A stretch of 64,000 nt of DNA from Acidobacteriota bacterium (GTDB lineage: Bacteria > Acidobacteriota > Vicinamibacteria > Vicinamibacterales > UBA2999): assembly GCA_030650395.1 (NCBI GenBank), contig JAUSDY010000028.1, positions 117,931 through 181,930 on the forward strand, written 5' to 3'. Made by a program: the position numbers and the translations under genes. This document shows, piece by piece, positions 41,717-50,734 of this stretch. Under the pieces are notes generated by a model. The model was not told the origin of the DNA. It did not search any database and worked only from the letters and a program-made list of their open reading frames with translations. Within the stretch, counting starts at the first letter, position 1, and every line of letters starts with the position of its first letter.

Positions 41717-42812
41717 GCGAAGCCAGCCTCGCTCAGGTCAGGCTCCTCGATGGGTCATCGTCGCTTTTGTCTTCTGCGTCAGCGCCACCGTCGTCGCGCA
41801 TGAAGCGGAACGGACCCGCGTCTGGATCGCGTTTTCCGCGGACGGCCGCTTCGTTCTCGATGTCGCCAACGATCCGATGTGGATGCTGCTGCGGCTCGAG
41901 ACGTTTGCAGGCGGGCTCGTGCCGGCGGGCCTGACGACCGAGGCCCGCGATGCGCGCCTTGCGCAACTCGGATCGGTCTTCGCCGATCGCATCGTGTTGT
42001 TCGTCGACCGGCACGAAGTGCGGGCAGAGTCGGTCGAATACCTGCCGCCGCCCTCACCCGATTCGCTTGCGACGTTTCGATTGACCGGGCGCATGCCGCG
42101 CGCGGCGTCCACTCTGCGGTGGCTCTACGGACTGGTCGCCGATCCCTATCCGCTGGAGATTCGACAACCGGACGGCTCGACGACGATCGAATGGATCCAA
42201 GGCACCAACTGGAGCGGCACGATCGATCTGACGAAGAGCTTCACGCGTCCCACACGTTGGGAGATCGCACGGCAATATCTCGTGCTCGGTTACACACACA
42301 TCCTTCCGAAAGGCCTCGACCACATCCTGTTCGTGCTCGGCATCTTCCTGCTGAGCCCGCGCGTGAAGACGATGCTGCTGCAGGTCACCGCCTTCACCAT
42401 CGCCCACTCGATCACCCTCGGCCTCTCGATCTACGGCGTCGTCTCTCTGCCGTCGCGCGTCGTCGAACCACTGATTGCGTTGTCGATCGCGTACGTGGCG
42501 ATCGAAAACCTGGTGACACGCGAGCTCAAGCCGTGGCGGCTGGCGCTGGTGTTCATGTTCGGCTTGTTGCACGGCCTCGGTTTTGCCGGCGTGTTGCGAG
42601 AACTGGGTCTGCCGCGCGGTGACTTCCTGACGGGACTACTGGCGTTCAATCTCGGCGTCGAAGGCGGACAACTGACGGTGATTGGTGCCGCGATGCTCTC
42701 CGTATTCTGGTTCCGCGATCGTCCGAGGTACCGCCAGGTCGTCGTCGTGCCGGCGTCACTCGCGATTGCCGCAATAGGAATCTATTGGACGATCACGCGA
42801 CTCGCTGCGTAG
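41676..42812 (+). CDS. HupE/UreJ-like integral membrane protein
   Basis: 378 residues from ATG 41676. One N-terminal membrane/signal segment (WVIVAFVFCVSATVVAHEAE) leads to an extracytoplasmic beta domain (~160 residues), then six or seven membrane helices with GYTHILPKGLDHILFVLGIF, ITLGLSIYGVV and LVFMFGLLHGLGFAGVL. The His-containing YTHILPKGLDHI and LLHGLGFAG motifs are the HupE/UreJ_2 signature; homologues are proposed nickel or cobalt carriers, but no metal enzyme gene is adjacent. The first ~15 codons include a perfect CTGGCTTCGC palindrome (41705-41726) encoding RKRSQPRSG. Confidence 0.75.
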   Translation: MIADVTIRLDWLRKRSQPRSGQAPRWVIVAFVFCVSATVVAHEAERTRVWIAFSADGRFVLDVANDPMWMLLRLETFAGGLVPAGLTTEARDARLAQLGSVFADRIVLFVDRHEVRAESVEYLPPPSPDSLATFRLTGRMPRAASTLRWLYGLVADPYPLEIRQPDGSTTIEWIQGTNWSGTIDLTKSFTRPTRWEIARQYLVLGYTHILPKGLDHILFVLGIFLLSPRVKTMLLQVTAFTIAHSITLGLSIYGVVSLPSRVVEPLIALSIAYVAIENLVTRELKPWRLALVFMFGLLHGLGFAGVLRELGLPRGDFLTGLLAFNLGVEGGQLTVIGAAMLSVFWFRDRPRYRQVVVVPASLAIAAIGIYWTITRLAA

Positions 42813-42860
42813 GGTCAGGCCCCTCATCGCCCGACATCGTCGTTCGGAGAGTCCTGACCC
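42812..42860. terminator. Inverted GGGTCAGG/CCTGACCC element between convergent genes
   Basis: GGGTCAGG at 42812-42819 and CCTGACCC at 42853-42860 enclose 33 bases. Placed between the stops of the HupE-like and NHL genes, it may serve both, though no T-run is seen. It has the same core as the 35-bp inverted repeat at 36964. Confidence 0.4.
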
Positions 42861-42868
42861 CTGCGTGG

Positions 42869-43969
42869 CTACCGCATCGTGGGCGTCCCGCTCGGCACGA
42901 ACTTCTGAATGCGCTGGCCGTAGGTATCGGCGGCGTAGACTGCGCCCCTCGAGTCCACGACGATGCCGTGCACCCAGTCAAACTCGCCGGGGCCGAGTCC
43001 CTGCTTGCCCCACGTGGCGACGATCTTCCCGTCTTTCAACGACAGCTTGTGCACGCGCTCCAGCGCATGATCCGCGATGAACGCGAACCCGTCATCGCCC
43101 TTGCGCGAGATGGCGATGTCCCACGGGTTCCAGCCTTCGACCTTGATCTCGCGTAGGTAATTCAAGTTCTTGTCGAAGACCTGCAGGCGATGACCCTCGC
43201 GGTCGATGATGTACAGATTTTCCTGCGCGTCGACGGCGAGCTTGTGCGGCAGCACCCATTCACCCGGACCGTTGCCCTTGTCTTCGGGTCCGCCCTTGCC
43301 CTTCCCCGCCTGCTTGATGAACTTGCCGGTCTTGTCTAACATCGCAACACGGTTGTTGCCGTAGCCGTCCGTAACGATGATGTTGCCGTTCTTCAGCACG
43401 GCGATGCCGGACGGCAGATCGAAGTGCGTGGCGTCGTTGCCTTTCTCGCCGGTGGTGCCGAGCTGCATCAGGAACTTGTCGAGCTTCGGGCTGAGCTTCA
43501 CGATGCGATGCGCGTCGCGCTCGATCATGTAGACGTTGCCGTCCCAGTCGACCGCACCCGAGTGCTGCCAATTCGGGTTGAGCTTCTTGCCGTTGATTTC
43601 CTGATCGCCGCCGGCCATCACGAGATTGCCCGCGGTATCGAACACCATGATCGGCTTGGCGCCGCGGTTGAACACGTAGATGCGATCCTGCGCGTCGATG
43701 GCGACGCCGGAAATGCCGGGCTGGTTGGTCGGGCCGCCCGGGTTCGCAGCGGCTCCGCCGGTGGGCCGTCCCGTCGCGCGGCGCGCGGCCGCTTGCGCTT
43801 CGCGCTCCGCCGGTGGCGGCGGCGCGTTCTTCAAGCCGAAAAATTCACCAGGGGGCAGCTTGGGCCAATCCGGCACGAGCCGATACCCGCCGTCGCCCTG
43901 CGCGCGCGCAGCGGTTGCCGACAGCATTAGCAGCGCTGCGAATGTCGAGATGACTAGTGTTCGTCGCAT
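42869..43969 (-). CDS. Secreted NHL-repeat beta-propeller protein
   Basis: 366 residues from ATG 43969. Signal peptide (LVISTFAALLMLSATAARA), then RLVPDWPKLPPGEFFGLKN and a six-bladed NHL propeller: GVAIDAQDRIYVFNRGAKPI, HSGAVDWDGNVYMIERDAHR, LPSGIAVLKNGNIIVTDGYG, LPHKLAVDAQENLYIIDREG, DIAISRKGDDGFAFIADHAL, HGIVVDSRGAVYAADTYGQR. Similar to the amidating-lyase-like and Vgb/SMP-30-like propellers; catalytic residues cannot be assigned. Confidence 0.82.
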   Translation of the reverse strand: MRRTLVISTFAALLMLSATAARAQGDGGYRLVPDWPKLPPGEFFGLKNAPPPPAEREAQAAARRATGRPTGGAAANPGGPTNQPGISGVAIDAQDRIYVFNRGAKPIMVFDTAGNLVMAGGDQEINGKKLNPNWQHSGAVDWDGNVYMIERDAHRIVKLSPKLDKFLMQLGTTGEKGNDATHFDLPSGIAVLKNGNIIVTDGYGNNRVAMLDKTGKFIKQAGKGKGGPEDKGNGPGEWVLPHKLAVDAQENLYIIDREGHRLQVFDKNLNYLREIKVEGWNPWDIAISRKGDDGFAFIADHALERVHKLSLKDGKIVATWGKQGLGPGEFDWVHGIVVDSRGAVYAADTYGQRIQKFVPSGTPTMR

Positions 43970-43977
43970 GATGTTTT

Positions 43978-44012
43978 TGCTTTCTGCCTTTTGCCTTTTG
44001 CCTTCTGCCTTT
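43978..44012. repeat. Heptamer tandem array (TGCCTTT)
   Basis: Five units (TGCTTTC, TGCCTTT twice, TGCCTTC, TGCCTTT) lie between the divergent NHL and DUF1579-like genes, 9 bases upstream of the former's ATG, so they lie in its leader. Confidence 0.8.
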
Positions 44013-44033
44013 GGGATGGAGAGAATACACCAC

Positions 44034-44621
44034 ATGACACGCCGCTGGAGTCTTGCCGTCCTGGTGTTCGCGCTGGCCTCGGGGTCGCTCGGCGCGCAAC
44101 AAGTCCCAAAGGGCCAGATGCCCGCGCTCGGCCGCCCCACCGAGAGCGGCGACCAGGTTCCGCTCTTCGACTTCGACACGTATTTTCTGGGCAAGTGGAC
44201 GTTCGAGTGGTCGATGCCCGAGACGCCGCTCGGCCCGGCGGGCGATTACTCGGGCACGACGACGTTCACCAAACTCGACGGACGTTTTTACGAAGCGGTG
44301 ACCGAAGGCAAGGGGCCGGCGGGCCCGTTCAAGGTGCGCGAGCTCATCGGCTATCACAAGGAAAACAAGACGCTGGCGCGGCAGATCACCGACTCGCGCG
44401 GGCTGTCGCGGTTGGAGTTTGGTCCGGTCGGCGGCGACCTGGGCGGGATCTACAACTTGCTATACGAGAGCGCGCCGTTCACGGTCGGCGGCAAGACGAT
44501 CCGCGTGAAGAACACGCTCCGGTTGATGTCGCCGCTCAGCTATCGGGTCGCGAGCAGCATCTCGGTTGACGGGGGGCCGTTCACCAACCTCGGGAACCCG
44601 TGGTGGAGAAAAAACCCGTGA
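44034..44621 (+). CDS. Secreted DUF1579-like protein
   Basis: 195 residues from ATG 44034 with GGAGAG ten bases upstream; the in-frame ATG 44016 lies over that site. Signal peptide TRRWSLAVLVFALASGSLGA. The mature part (FLGKWTFEWSMPETPLGPAG, GDYSGTTTFTKLDGRFYEAV, GYHKENKTLARQITDSRG) has the one-barrel pattern of DUF1579-type lipocalin-like proteins. Small ligand binding is possible but unproven. Confidence 0.7.
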   Translation: MTRRWSLAVLVFALASGSLGAQQVPKGQMPALGRPTESGDQVPLFDFDTYFLGKWTFEWSMPETPLGPAGDYSGTTTFTKLDGRFYEAVTEGKGPAGPFKVRELIGYHKENKTLARQITDSRGLSRLEFGPVGGDLGGIYNLLYESAPFTVGGKTIRVKNTLRLMSPLSYRVASSISVDGGPFTNLGNPWWRKNP

Positions 44622-44698
44622 CAGTTAACAGTTGCCAGTTAACAGTTGCCAAGCTGCAGCGCATTTCTTGTTAACTGGAAACTGGAAACTGGAAACTG
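44622..44698. repeat. Heptamer tandem array facing its inverted copy
   Basis: CAGTTAA/CAGTTGC alternating, four units (44622-44649); then TTAACTG and three GAAACTG (44671-44698). The arms pair as CAGTT/AACTG. Located between convergent genes. Confidence 0.85.
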
Positions 44699-44705
44699 TC
44701 CGTCC

Positions 44706-45158
44706 TTACTTCTTCATCTCGATCTTGATCGTCTTCAGTACTTCTGTTTTCGGCTCGAGCTCCACTGTGCCTGCCGGGTACTTGTTGACGTTGAAGATGT
44801 GCGCCACGATGTCGGCCTTCTGCGCGTTGGTGACCGTGTTCGGGCCGGTCGGTGGCATCGAGATGCGGATGCGCTCGTAGAAATCGCCGACGCTGAGGTC
44901 GTTCCAGTTGCCGGCGAAGTCGCCGCCCGCCAGGGCCGGGGCGAAGCCGTCGCCGCCCAGATCGCCGCCGTGGCAGCTCGAGCAGTTGTCTTTGTACGCC
45001 AGCTCGCCGCGCTTGGCCTGTTCGTCGGTGAACACGCCGTCCCACACCGTCGTCGCGGCGCCGGCCGGGGCCGCCGCCTGCTCGGCGCGGACCGACGGCA
45101 GCGCGAAGGACACGGTCCAGATGGCGGCCAATGAGATGAATGCGATACGAAGCTTCAT
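44706..45158 (-). CDS. Small secreted c-type cytochrome
   Basis: 150 residues. Signal peptide (IAFISLAAIWTVSFALPSVRA), one class I haem domain: GELAYKDNCSSCHGGDLGG, then FYERIRISMPPTGPNTVTNA with the likely Met axial ligand and IVAHIFNVNKYPAG as the last helix. A periplasmic electron carrier of the PQQ-dehydrogenase/QH-cytochrome type; partner not evident. Last gene of the D-aminoacylase-ROK-cytochrome run (34 bases after the ROK stop). Confidence 0.85.
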   Translation of the reverse strand: MKLRIAFISLAAIWTVSFALPSVRAEQAAAPAGAATTVWDGVFTDEQAKRGELAYKDNCSSCHGGDLGGDGFAPALAGGDFAGNWNDLSVGDFYERIRISMPPTGPNTVTNAQKADIVAHIFNVNKYPAGTVELEPKTEVLKTIKIEMKK

Positions 45159-45192
45159 GTGACCGATTGTACCAAAAAGCCGAGGCAGACCC

Positions 45193-46185
45193 TCAAAGTT
45201 CCCATAACCAGGCTGCGCCGCGCACGCCGCTGGCATCGCCATGCGCCGCCTTGACCAGCCTGGTGCCGACGCGATCGCTGAACACGAACGGCGGCCAGAG
45301 TGCGGGCACGGTGGTATAGAGGCGGTCGACATTCGACAGCCCGCCGCCGAGCACGATCACGTCGGGATCGATCACGTTGATCACGCTGCCGAGCGCGCGC
45401 GCCAATCGTTCCTCGTAACGCGCCAGGCACGCGGCTGCGGCCGGCTCTCCTGCGGCGGCACGCGCGACGATTTCCGCCGCATCGACAGGCGGGTCTAAAG
45501 ACCCGCCTCTACGTTCGCGGTCTTGTCGAGGCGGGTCTTGAGACCCGCCTCTGAGCCCGCCTGAATAATCGCGGCTCAGTGCCGGGCCCGACAAGAAGGT
45601 CTCGATGCAGCCGGATCGTCCGCAATAACACTGAGGACCCGGGCGCTCGTCGTCTCGCGGCGCGGGCAGCCCGGGGTCCCCGGCGCGGCAGCCGCGCCGG
45701 GGTGGAAGTGGGTTATGGCCCCACTCACCCGCGATCGCGTTGGCGCCCACCACCACGCGGCCGTGCACGACGAGGCCGCCGCCCGTGCCGGTGCCGATGA
45801 TGACGCCGAAGACCACGGCGGCGCCGGCCGCGGCGCCGTCGGTCGCCTCGGACAGCGCAAAGCAGTTGGCATCATTGGCGAGCCGCACGGGGCGATCGAG
45901 CGCGCGCGACAGATCGTCAGCCATCGGGTGGCCGATCAGCCACGTGGAGTTGGCGTTCTTGACGAGACCGGTGGCCGGAGAAATCGCGCCCGGGATGCCG
46001 ACGCCAACGCGGCCGCGCTCACCCGCCGACTGCTCGAGCGCGGCGACCAGGTCGACGATCGCGCGGATCGTGCGATCGTAGTCGCCGCGAGGCGCCGCGA
46101 CGCGGCGGCCCGCCCGCGCGCGGCCATCGTCACCGAGCGCCACGCCCTCGATCTTCGTGCCGCCGAGATCGATCCCGATCCGCAT
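45193..46185 (-). CDS. ROK-family sugar kinase
   Basis: 330 residues from ATG 46185. [17 protein letters not shown] is the phosphate-binding start of ASKHA sugar kinases; [43 protein letters not shown] and the zinc-binding [15 protein letters not shown] are ROK signatures (fructokinase, glucokinase or N-acetylglucosamine kinase). Near residue 225 about 25 residues ([17 protein letters not shown] onward) are encoded by two AGACCCGCC palindromes (45488-45557), an insertion relative to the family. Starts 14 bases after the D-aminoacylase stop. Confidence 0.85.
   Translation of the reverse strand: MRIGIDLGGTKIEGVALGDDGRARAGRRVAAPRGDYDRTIRAIVDLVAALEQSAGERGRVGVGIPGAISPATGLVKNANSTWLIGHPMADDLSRALDRPVRLANDANCFALSEATDGAAAGAAVVFGVIIGTGTGGGLVVHGRVVVGANAIAGEWGHNPLPPRRGCRAGDPGLPAPRDDERPGPQCYCGRSGCIETFLSGPALSRDYSGGLRGGSQDPPRQDRERRGGSLDPPVDAAEIVARAAAGEPAAAACLARYEERLARALGSVINVIDPDVIVLGGGLSNVDRLYTTVPALWPPFVFSDRVGTRLVKAAHGDASGVRGAAWLWEL
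45488..45557. repeat. Two palindromes inside the ROK gene (TAAA and TTGA loops)
   Basis: GGCGGGTC-TAAA-GACCCGCC followed by TCTAC (45488-45512), and GGCGGGTC-TTGA-GACCCGCC (about 45530-45550). Both are translated, forming the insertion in the kinase. Confidence 0.8.
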
Positions 46186-46199
46186 CCGCAGCGTGACGG

Positions 46200-47930
46200 T
46201 TATTGAACGCGCGAGATGGCCTTGTAGCCTGGGCCGCGGATTGGCTGGCCCGGCCGCTCGGACGTGATCTTCCCGCTCGACACCACGGCCGTGCCGTTGA
46301 CGAGCACGTGCATCACCCCTTCCGAATAATGCGTCGGATCGACAAACGTCGAGACGTCGCGGATGCGAGCGGCGTCGAAGACCGTCACGTCGGCCTTGAA
46401 CCCTGGCCGCAGGATGCCGCGATCGGCGATGCCGACGCGGGCGGCCGGCCGCGACGTGAATCGCCGGATCGCCTCCTCGAGCGAAATCAGCTTGTCGTCG
46501 CGGACGTACTTGCCGAGGATCCGGGCGAACGAGCCCCACGCCCGCGGATGCGACTTCGATTCCGACAACGGGCCGTCTTCGGCGCGCGCGCCCGAATCGG
46601 TGCCAATCGCGATCAGCGGATTCGACAACGCGAGCCTGACGTCGTCTTCACGCATGATCGAGATGATCACCGAGCTTTCACCGCGATCGGCGATCACCAG
46701 GTCCATCACCGCATCGCGCGGATCCTTGCTCATTTCCTTGCCGATCTCCGCCAGGGTCTTGCCCTCCAGCTTGCGGAGCGACGGATCGGAGACGGTCGAT
46801 AACATCACGCCGTCGGCACCGCCGGATCCGTACCATTGGTTCTCCCAGTCCTTGGCATTGGCATCGTTCATGTCGCGCTTGATGCGCTCGCGCAGTGCCG
46901 GATCCTGCAGCCGCTTGAGCATCGGCTCGAGGCCGCCCTCGCGCACCCAGAGCGGCAGGCACGCGTCGAGGCCGTTCGACGCGCGATCGTAGGGATACAT
47001 GTTGGCCGTGACGTCGAGCCCGCGGGCGCGTGCGGCCTCGAAATGCTTGAGCACGTCAGCCATGCGCCCCCAGTTGGCTTGGTACGCGGTCTTGAGGTGC
47101 CACACCTCCGCGGGAATCGCGGCGCGCTCGGCGATCGCGAATACTTCGTCGAGCGACGGCATGATCTGCGCCGATTCGGATCGCTGGTGCGAAATGTAGA
47201 TGCCGCCATGCCTCGCGGCAATCCTGGCGAGCGCCACGATCTCGTCGGTTGATGCGAAGCGGTCGGGCACGTACTGTAGCGATGTGCTGAGCCCCAACGC
47301 GCCCTGCTCCATCGCCTGCCCGACCAGCGTCTTCATCTGTTCGAGCTCTTCGGGTGTCGCCGCTCGCTGGCTGTCGCCGACCACGTTGGCGCGAACGCCG
47401 CCGGCGCCGACAAACGTGCCGACGTTGATCGCCGGCGGTGTGCGCTCGAGCCTGGCGAAGTACTCGCCGAGCGTGCGGAAGTCCTGCGCCACCTTGTAGC
47501 GGTCGTACAGCGTCTTGGCCCGCAGGATCAGCCGATCGTTGAGCGGGGCGATCGACGTGCCTTCGCCCGTGATCTCGGTGGTGATGCCCTGCGTGATCTT
47601 GCTCGCGGCCCTGCCGTCGGCGAGGACGTTGAACTCCGACTGGCCCAGCATGTCGATGAAACCGGGCGCCACGATCAGGTTGGACGCATCAATCTTGGTC
47701 GTCGCGGTCTGATCGCCAAGCTTGCCGATCGCCGTGATGCGATCGCCGACAATGCCGATGTCCGCGCGGTACCACGGCGCGCCGCTGCCGTCGACGATGC
47801 GGCCGCCGGTGATGAGGACGTCGAAGGTGTTCTTCGGCGCCCCCGGTGCGAGCACGGTCCGTGGTGAAGACTGGCAAGCGATGCCGAGCAAGCTCACCGC
47901 GACGCACGCAACAGCCAAAGACCTCTTCAT
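46200..47930 (-). CDS. D-aminoacylase-like amidohydrolase lipoprotein without the usual HxH motif
   Basis: 576 residues; ATG 47930 has GGAGG at good spacing (47936 would abut it). Lipobox [10 protein letters not shown]. An amidohydrolase barrel with [64 protein letters not shown] and EVWHLKTA, and C-terminal [14 protein letters not shown] and [12 protein letters not shown]. Overall similar to N-acyl-D-amino-acid deacylases, but the HxH metal motif after 'GFID' is replaced by MLGQSE and the Cys ligand region reads TGEG, so catalysis may differ. It heads a run with the ROK kinase and a cytochrome, suggesting envelope amino-sugar or peptide salvage. Confidence 0.8.
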   Translation of the reverse strand: MKRSLAVACVAVSLLGIACQSSPRTVLAPGAPKNTFDVLITGGRIVDGSGAPWYRADIGIVGDRITAIGKLGDQTATTKIDASNLIVAPGFIDMLGQSEFNVLADGRAASKITQGITTEITGEGTSIAPLNDRLILRAKTLYDRYKVAQDFRTLGEYFARLERTPPAINVGTFVGAGGVRANVVGDSQRAATPEELEQMKTLVGQAMEQGALGLSTSLQYVPDRFASTDEIVALARIAARHGGIYISHQRSESAQIMPSLDEVFAIAERAAIPAEVWHLKTAYQANWGRMADVLKHFEAARARGLDVTANMYPYDRASNGLDACLPLWVREGGLEPMLKRLQDPALRERIKRDMNDANAKDWENQWYGSGGADGVMLSTVSDPSLRKLEGKTLAEIGKEMSKDPRDAVMDLVIADRGESSVIISIMREDDVRLALSNPLIAIGTDSGARAEDGPLSESKSHPRAWGSFARILGKYVRDDKLISLEEAIRRFTSRPAARVGIADRGILRPGFKADVTVFDAARIRDVSTFVDPTHYSEGVMHVLVNGTAVVSSGKITSERPGQPIRGPGYKAISRVQ

Positions 47931-47971
47931 GCCCATCCTCCGGGTGAAATACTAGGTAGAATCACTCATTG

Positions 47972-50734
47972 ATGTCGAGCTTTGCCTTCTTGTGGCCGCT
48001 GGCGGCGTGCGCGATCACCGGAGCCGCCCTTTACGCCACGCGAGGCGTGCTCGACCAGACGGCGACGGGCAATGGCGTGGTCCGCTTCGCGTTGCTGCCG
48101 CCGTGGCAGGCAATGCTGGGCTTCACGTGCCTGGCGGCGCTGGTGCTCGTCGGCATCGATCACCTGAACGCCCCACGCGGGACCACTGCGGGACGGCGGC
48201 CACGGCTCTCTGAGCTCGTGCTCCCCCTATTCTCGCTCATCGTCTTGCTCGTGCCCTTCGCACCGGTGGTGCCGGATCGCTGGCCGGTGATGCAGGCGCT
48301 GTCGGGTCCGATGGCGGCCGTCGTGTGGCTCGGCGTCGCGGGCTTGCAATTGTGGGTGTTATGGCAAGGCCGGCTGATCACGCCGCGGGCGATCGAGCGC
48401 TGGACGGTCACGCGGGTCGTCGCCGGCATCTTTGCCGCCACCGTCCTTCTGTCGGCGCTGGCCGCGTCGCAGCTGACGCGCACGCCGCTCTTCCCGTCCG
48501 GCGACGAGCCGCACTACCTCGTGCTCGCGCAGAGCCTGTGGCGCGACGGCGACCTCAAGATCGAGAACAACCACATCCGCGAAGACTACAAAGAGTATTT
48601 CCAACCCGATCTCGAACCGCATTACCTGACGCGCGGCGCCGACGGCGAGATCTACTCGATTCATCCGATCGGGATGCCGCTGCTGATGGCCCCCGTCTAC
48701 GGCGCGGGCGGCTACGAGGCGGTGGTCGCCGTGTTGATCCTGATGGCCGCGGCAGCCGCGACGCTCGCGTGGTGGTGGACCATGGGCGCCCTCAACGCGC
48801 CCGGCGCGGCGACATTCGCGTGGGCGGCGATCGTGTGCTCGGCGCCGTTTCTCTTCAACACCTTCACGGTGTATCCCGAAATCGTCGCGGCGCTGGCGGT
48901 GATGATCGCCCTGGTGCTCGCGGTGAAGTCGGATCCGGCGAGGCCCGCGCTGACACGATGGCTCGCGATCGGCCTCGCATGCGCGTCGCTACCCTGGCTG
49001 AGCACGAAGTATGCGCCGATGTCCGCGGTGCTGGTGTTGGTGGTCCTGGCGCGATTGTGGAAAAAGGAACCTGCTTCATTTTTACGGGATTCGAAAGTCT
49101 GGGCGGTGGTTGGGCCGTACGCGCTCTCACTCGTCGGGTGGTTCGCATTTTTTTACACCATCTGGGGCGTGCCTCTGCCACAGGCGCCGTACGGATCGCT
49201 GACGCAGACCACGCCGGCAAACCTGATCTTCGGCGCACCCGGCCTGCTCTTCGATCAGGAATACGGCCTGCTCGCGTTCGCGCCGGTCTACATTCTTGCC
49301 GCCACCGGATTGGCGGCGATGTGGCGGACGCGAGGGGACCTGCGCCGGCAGGCGCTCGAGATCACGCTGATCTTCGGCGCGCTGATCGGCACGGTCGGGG
49401 CCTTCCGCCTCTGGTGGGGCGGCACCGCCGCTCCGGCCCGGCCGCTCGCGTCGGGCCTGCTGCTGCTCGCGTTACCGATCGCCGCGGCGTTTCGCGCCGC
49501 GCCACCCGGATCGGCGCGCCGCGCCGCTCAACATCTGCTGTTGTGGGTCAGCGTGGCGATCGCCATCACGTTGACCCTCGCGCAGGATGGCCTGCTGATC
49601 AACAACAGCCGCGACGGTACCTCCGCGCTGCTCGAATACTGGTCGCCGCGATGGGAGCTCTGGACCCTGGCACCGACGTTTGTGCATCACGATCCGCGCA
49701 TCGCGTGGCTGCATAGCCTGTGGTGGCTGGCGATCGCGGCCGGAGCCGCCGCCGCGCTGTCGCGCTGGCGCGGCCTCCGGCCCGGCGCGTCGGCGCTGGC
49801 GGCCGCCGCGATCCTGAGCGTGTCGCTCGGAGTGGTCGCGCTGACGCTGCCGCTGCTGCCCGCCAATCCGCAGCTGCCGCGCGTGAATCTGGCCGCGCGG
49901 GCCCGGCTCGCCGCGCTCGACGGGTTCGATTCGCGCGCCCGCCCCGCGGCTGTGCTGTACGACCCGCTCCGCAAAGTGTCGGCGATCGAGGTGATGCCGC
50001 AGCTGTCACTCGGTGTGAAGCCGCTGCAGCGCGCCGATCCGCAACCGGTGCGCGTGATTCATAACGGACGGTTCTCCTTGCCGGCCGGCACCTACGACGT
50101 CGAAGTCACGTTTGGCGAGCAAGTACCGGCGCGGCCAACGCCGTTGGCGCTGCAGATTGGACGCGTCGGCGGCCCCATCCAGACCTGGACCCTGCAACCG
50201 CGGGCGGGAGAGAAATGGCGCACGTCGATCTGGCTACCGGTCGACGCGGGGTTCGTCGGCTTCCGCGGCCCGCTCGAAATGGAACGGGCCATCGCGGCGA
50301 TCGCGATTACGCCTGCGGCGATTGTCGACGCCGGCGCGCGGCCCAAGGTGCCGCCGGTCATGTCGGCCGGGGTCTACCACGGCGTCGACGTCTTCTTTCA
50401 CAGCGAGCAGATGTACCCGGAGCCGGACGGCTTCTGGACGATCGGCGGGCGATCGGCCGGCGTGACGGTGGCGGCGCCGCCAGGGCGCACGGCTCCGGTC
50501 CTGCTGCGCATCCACTGCGGAGCGAAGGCCAATAACGTCACCATCAGCACCTACGGATGGCAGCAGCACTACACCCTCGAACCGGGTAAAGCTGTGGATG
50601 TGGAGTTGCCCATGGCCGCTGGCGGCGTGATTCCGCTCACGATCTCGAGCGAGAGCGGGTTCTCGCCCAAGGCGATCGATCCGGCGTCGAGCGATCCGCG
50701 GTTCCTCGGGATTTGGGTCGAGGTGTTGAAATGA
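47972..50734 (+). CDS. Large polytopic membrane protein, PMT/ArnT-like glycosyltransferase (GT-C type)
   Basis: 920 residues. About 15 membrane segments occupy residues 5-640. The first large loop after LLSALAASQLTRTPLFPSGD contains SGDEPHYLVLAQSLWRDGD with an acidic pair, where GT-C enzymes place catalytic Asp/Glu, and HPIGMPLLMAPVYGAGG next. Residues 650-920 form soluble beta-rich domains. Family expectation: transfer of a sugar from a polyprenyl phosphate donor at the outer face of the inner membrane; donor and acceptor unknown. Only 41 bases separate its ATG from the divergent D-aminoacylase start. Its TGA overlaps the ATG of pdxH. Confidence 0.72.
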   Translation: MSSFAFLWPLAACAITGAALYATRGVLDQTATGNGVVRFALLPPWQAMLGFTCLAALVLVGIDHLNAPRGTTAGRRPRLSELVLPLFSLIVLLVPFAPVVPDRWPVMQALSGPMAAVVWLGVAGLQLWVLWQGRLITPRAIERWTVTRVVAGIFAATVLLSALAASQLTRTPLFPSGDEPHYLVLAQSLWRDGDLKIENNHIREDYKEYFQPDLEPHYLTRGADGEIYSIHPIGMPLLMAPVYGAGGYEAVVAVLILMAAAAATLAWWWTMGALNAPGAATFAWAAIVCSAPFLFNTFTVYPEIVAALAVMIALVLAVKSDPARPALTRWLAIGLACASLPWLSTKYAPMSAVLVLVVLARLWKKEPASFLRDSKVWAVVGPYALSLVGWFAFFYTIWGVPLPQAPYGSLTQTTPANLIFGAPGLLFDQEYGLLAFAPVYILAATGLAAMWRTRGDLRRQALEITLIFGALIGTVGAFRLWWGGTAAPARPLASGLLLLALPIAAAFRAAPPGSARRAAQHLLLWVSVAIAITLTLAQDGLLINNSRDGTSALLEYWSPRWELWTLAPTFVHHDPRIAWLHSLWWLAIAAGAAAALSRWRGLRPGASALAAAAILSVSLGVVALTLPLLPANPQLPRVNLAARARLAALDGFDSRARPAAVLYDPLRKVSAIEVMPQLSLGVKPLQRADPQPVRVIHNGRFSLPAGTYDVEVTFGEQVPARPTPLALQIGRVGGPIQTWTLQPRAGEKWRTSIWLPVDAGFVGFRGPLEMERAIAAIAITPAAIVDAGARPKVPPVMSAGVYHGVDVFFHSEQMYPEPDGFWTIGGRSAGVTVAAPPGRTAPVLLRIHCGAKANNVTISTYGWQQHYTLEPGKAVDVELPMAAGGVIPLTISSESGFSPKAIDPASSDPRFLGIWVEVLK

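Noticed and set aside
42869..43969. Peptidyl-alpha-hydroxyglycine amidating lyase
   Set aside because: NHL blades are present but the lyase's catalytic residues could not be placed, so only the propeller fold is claimed.
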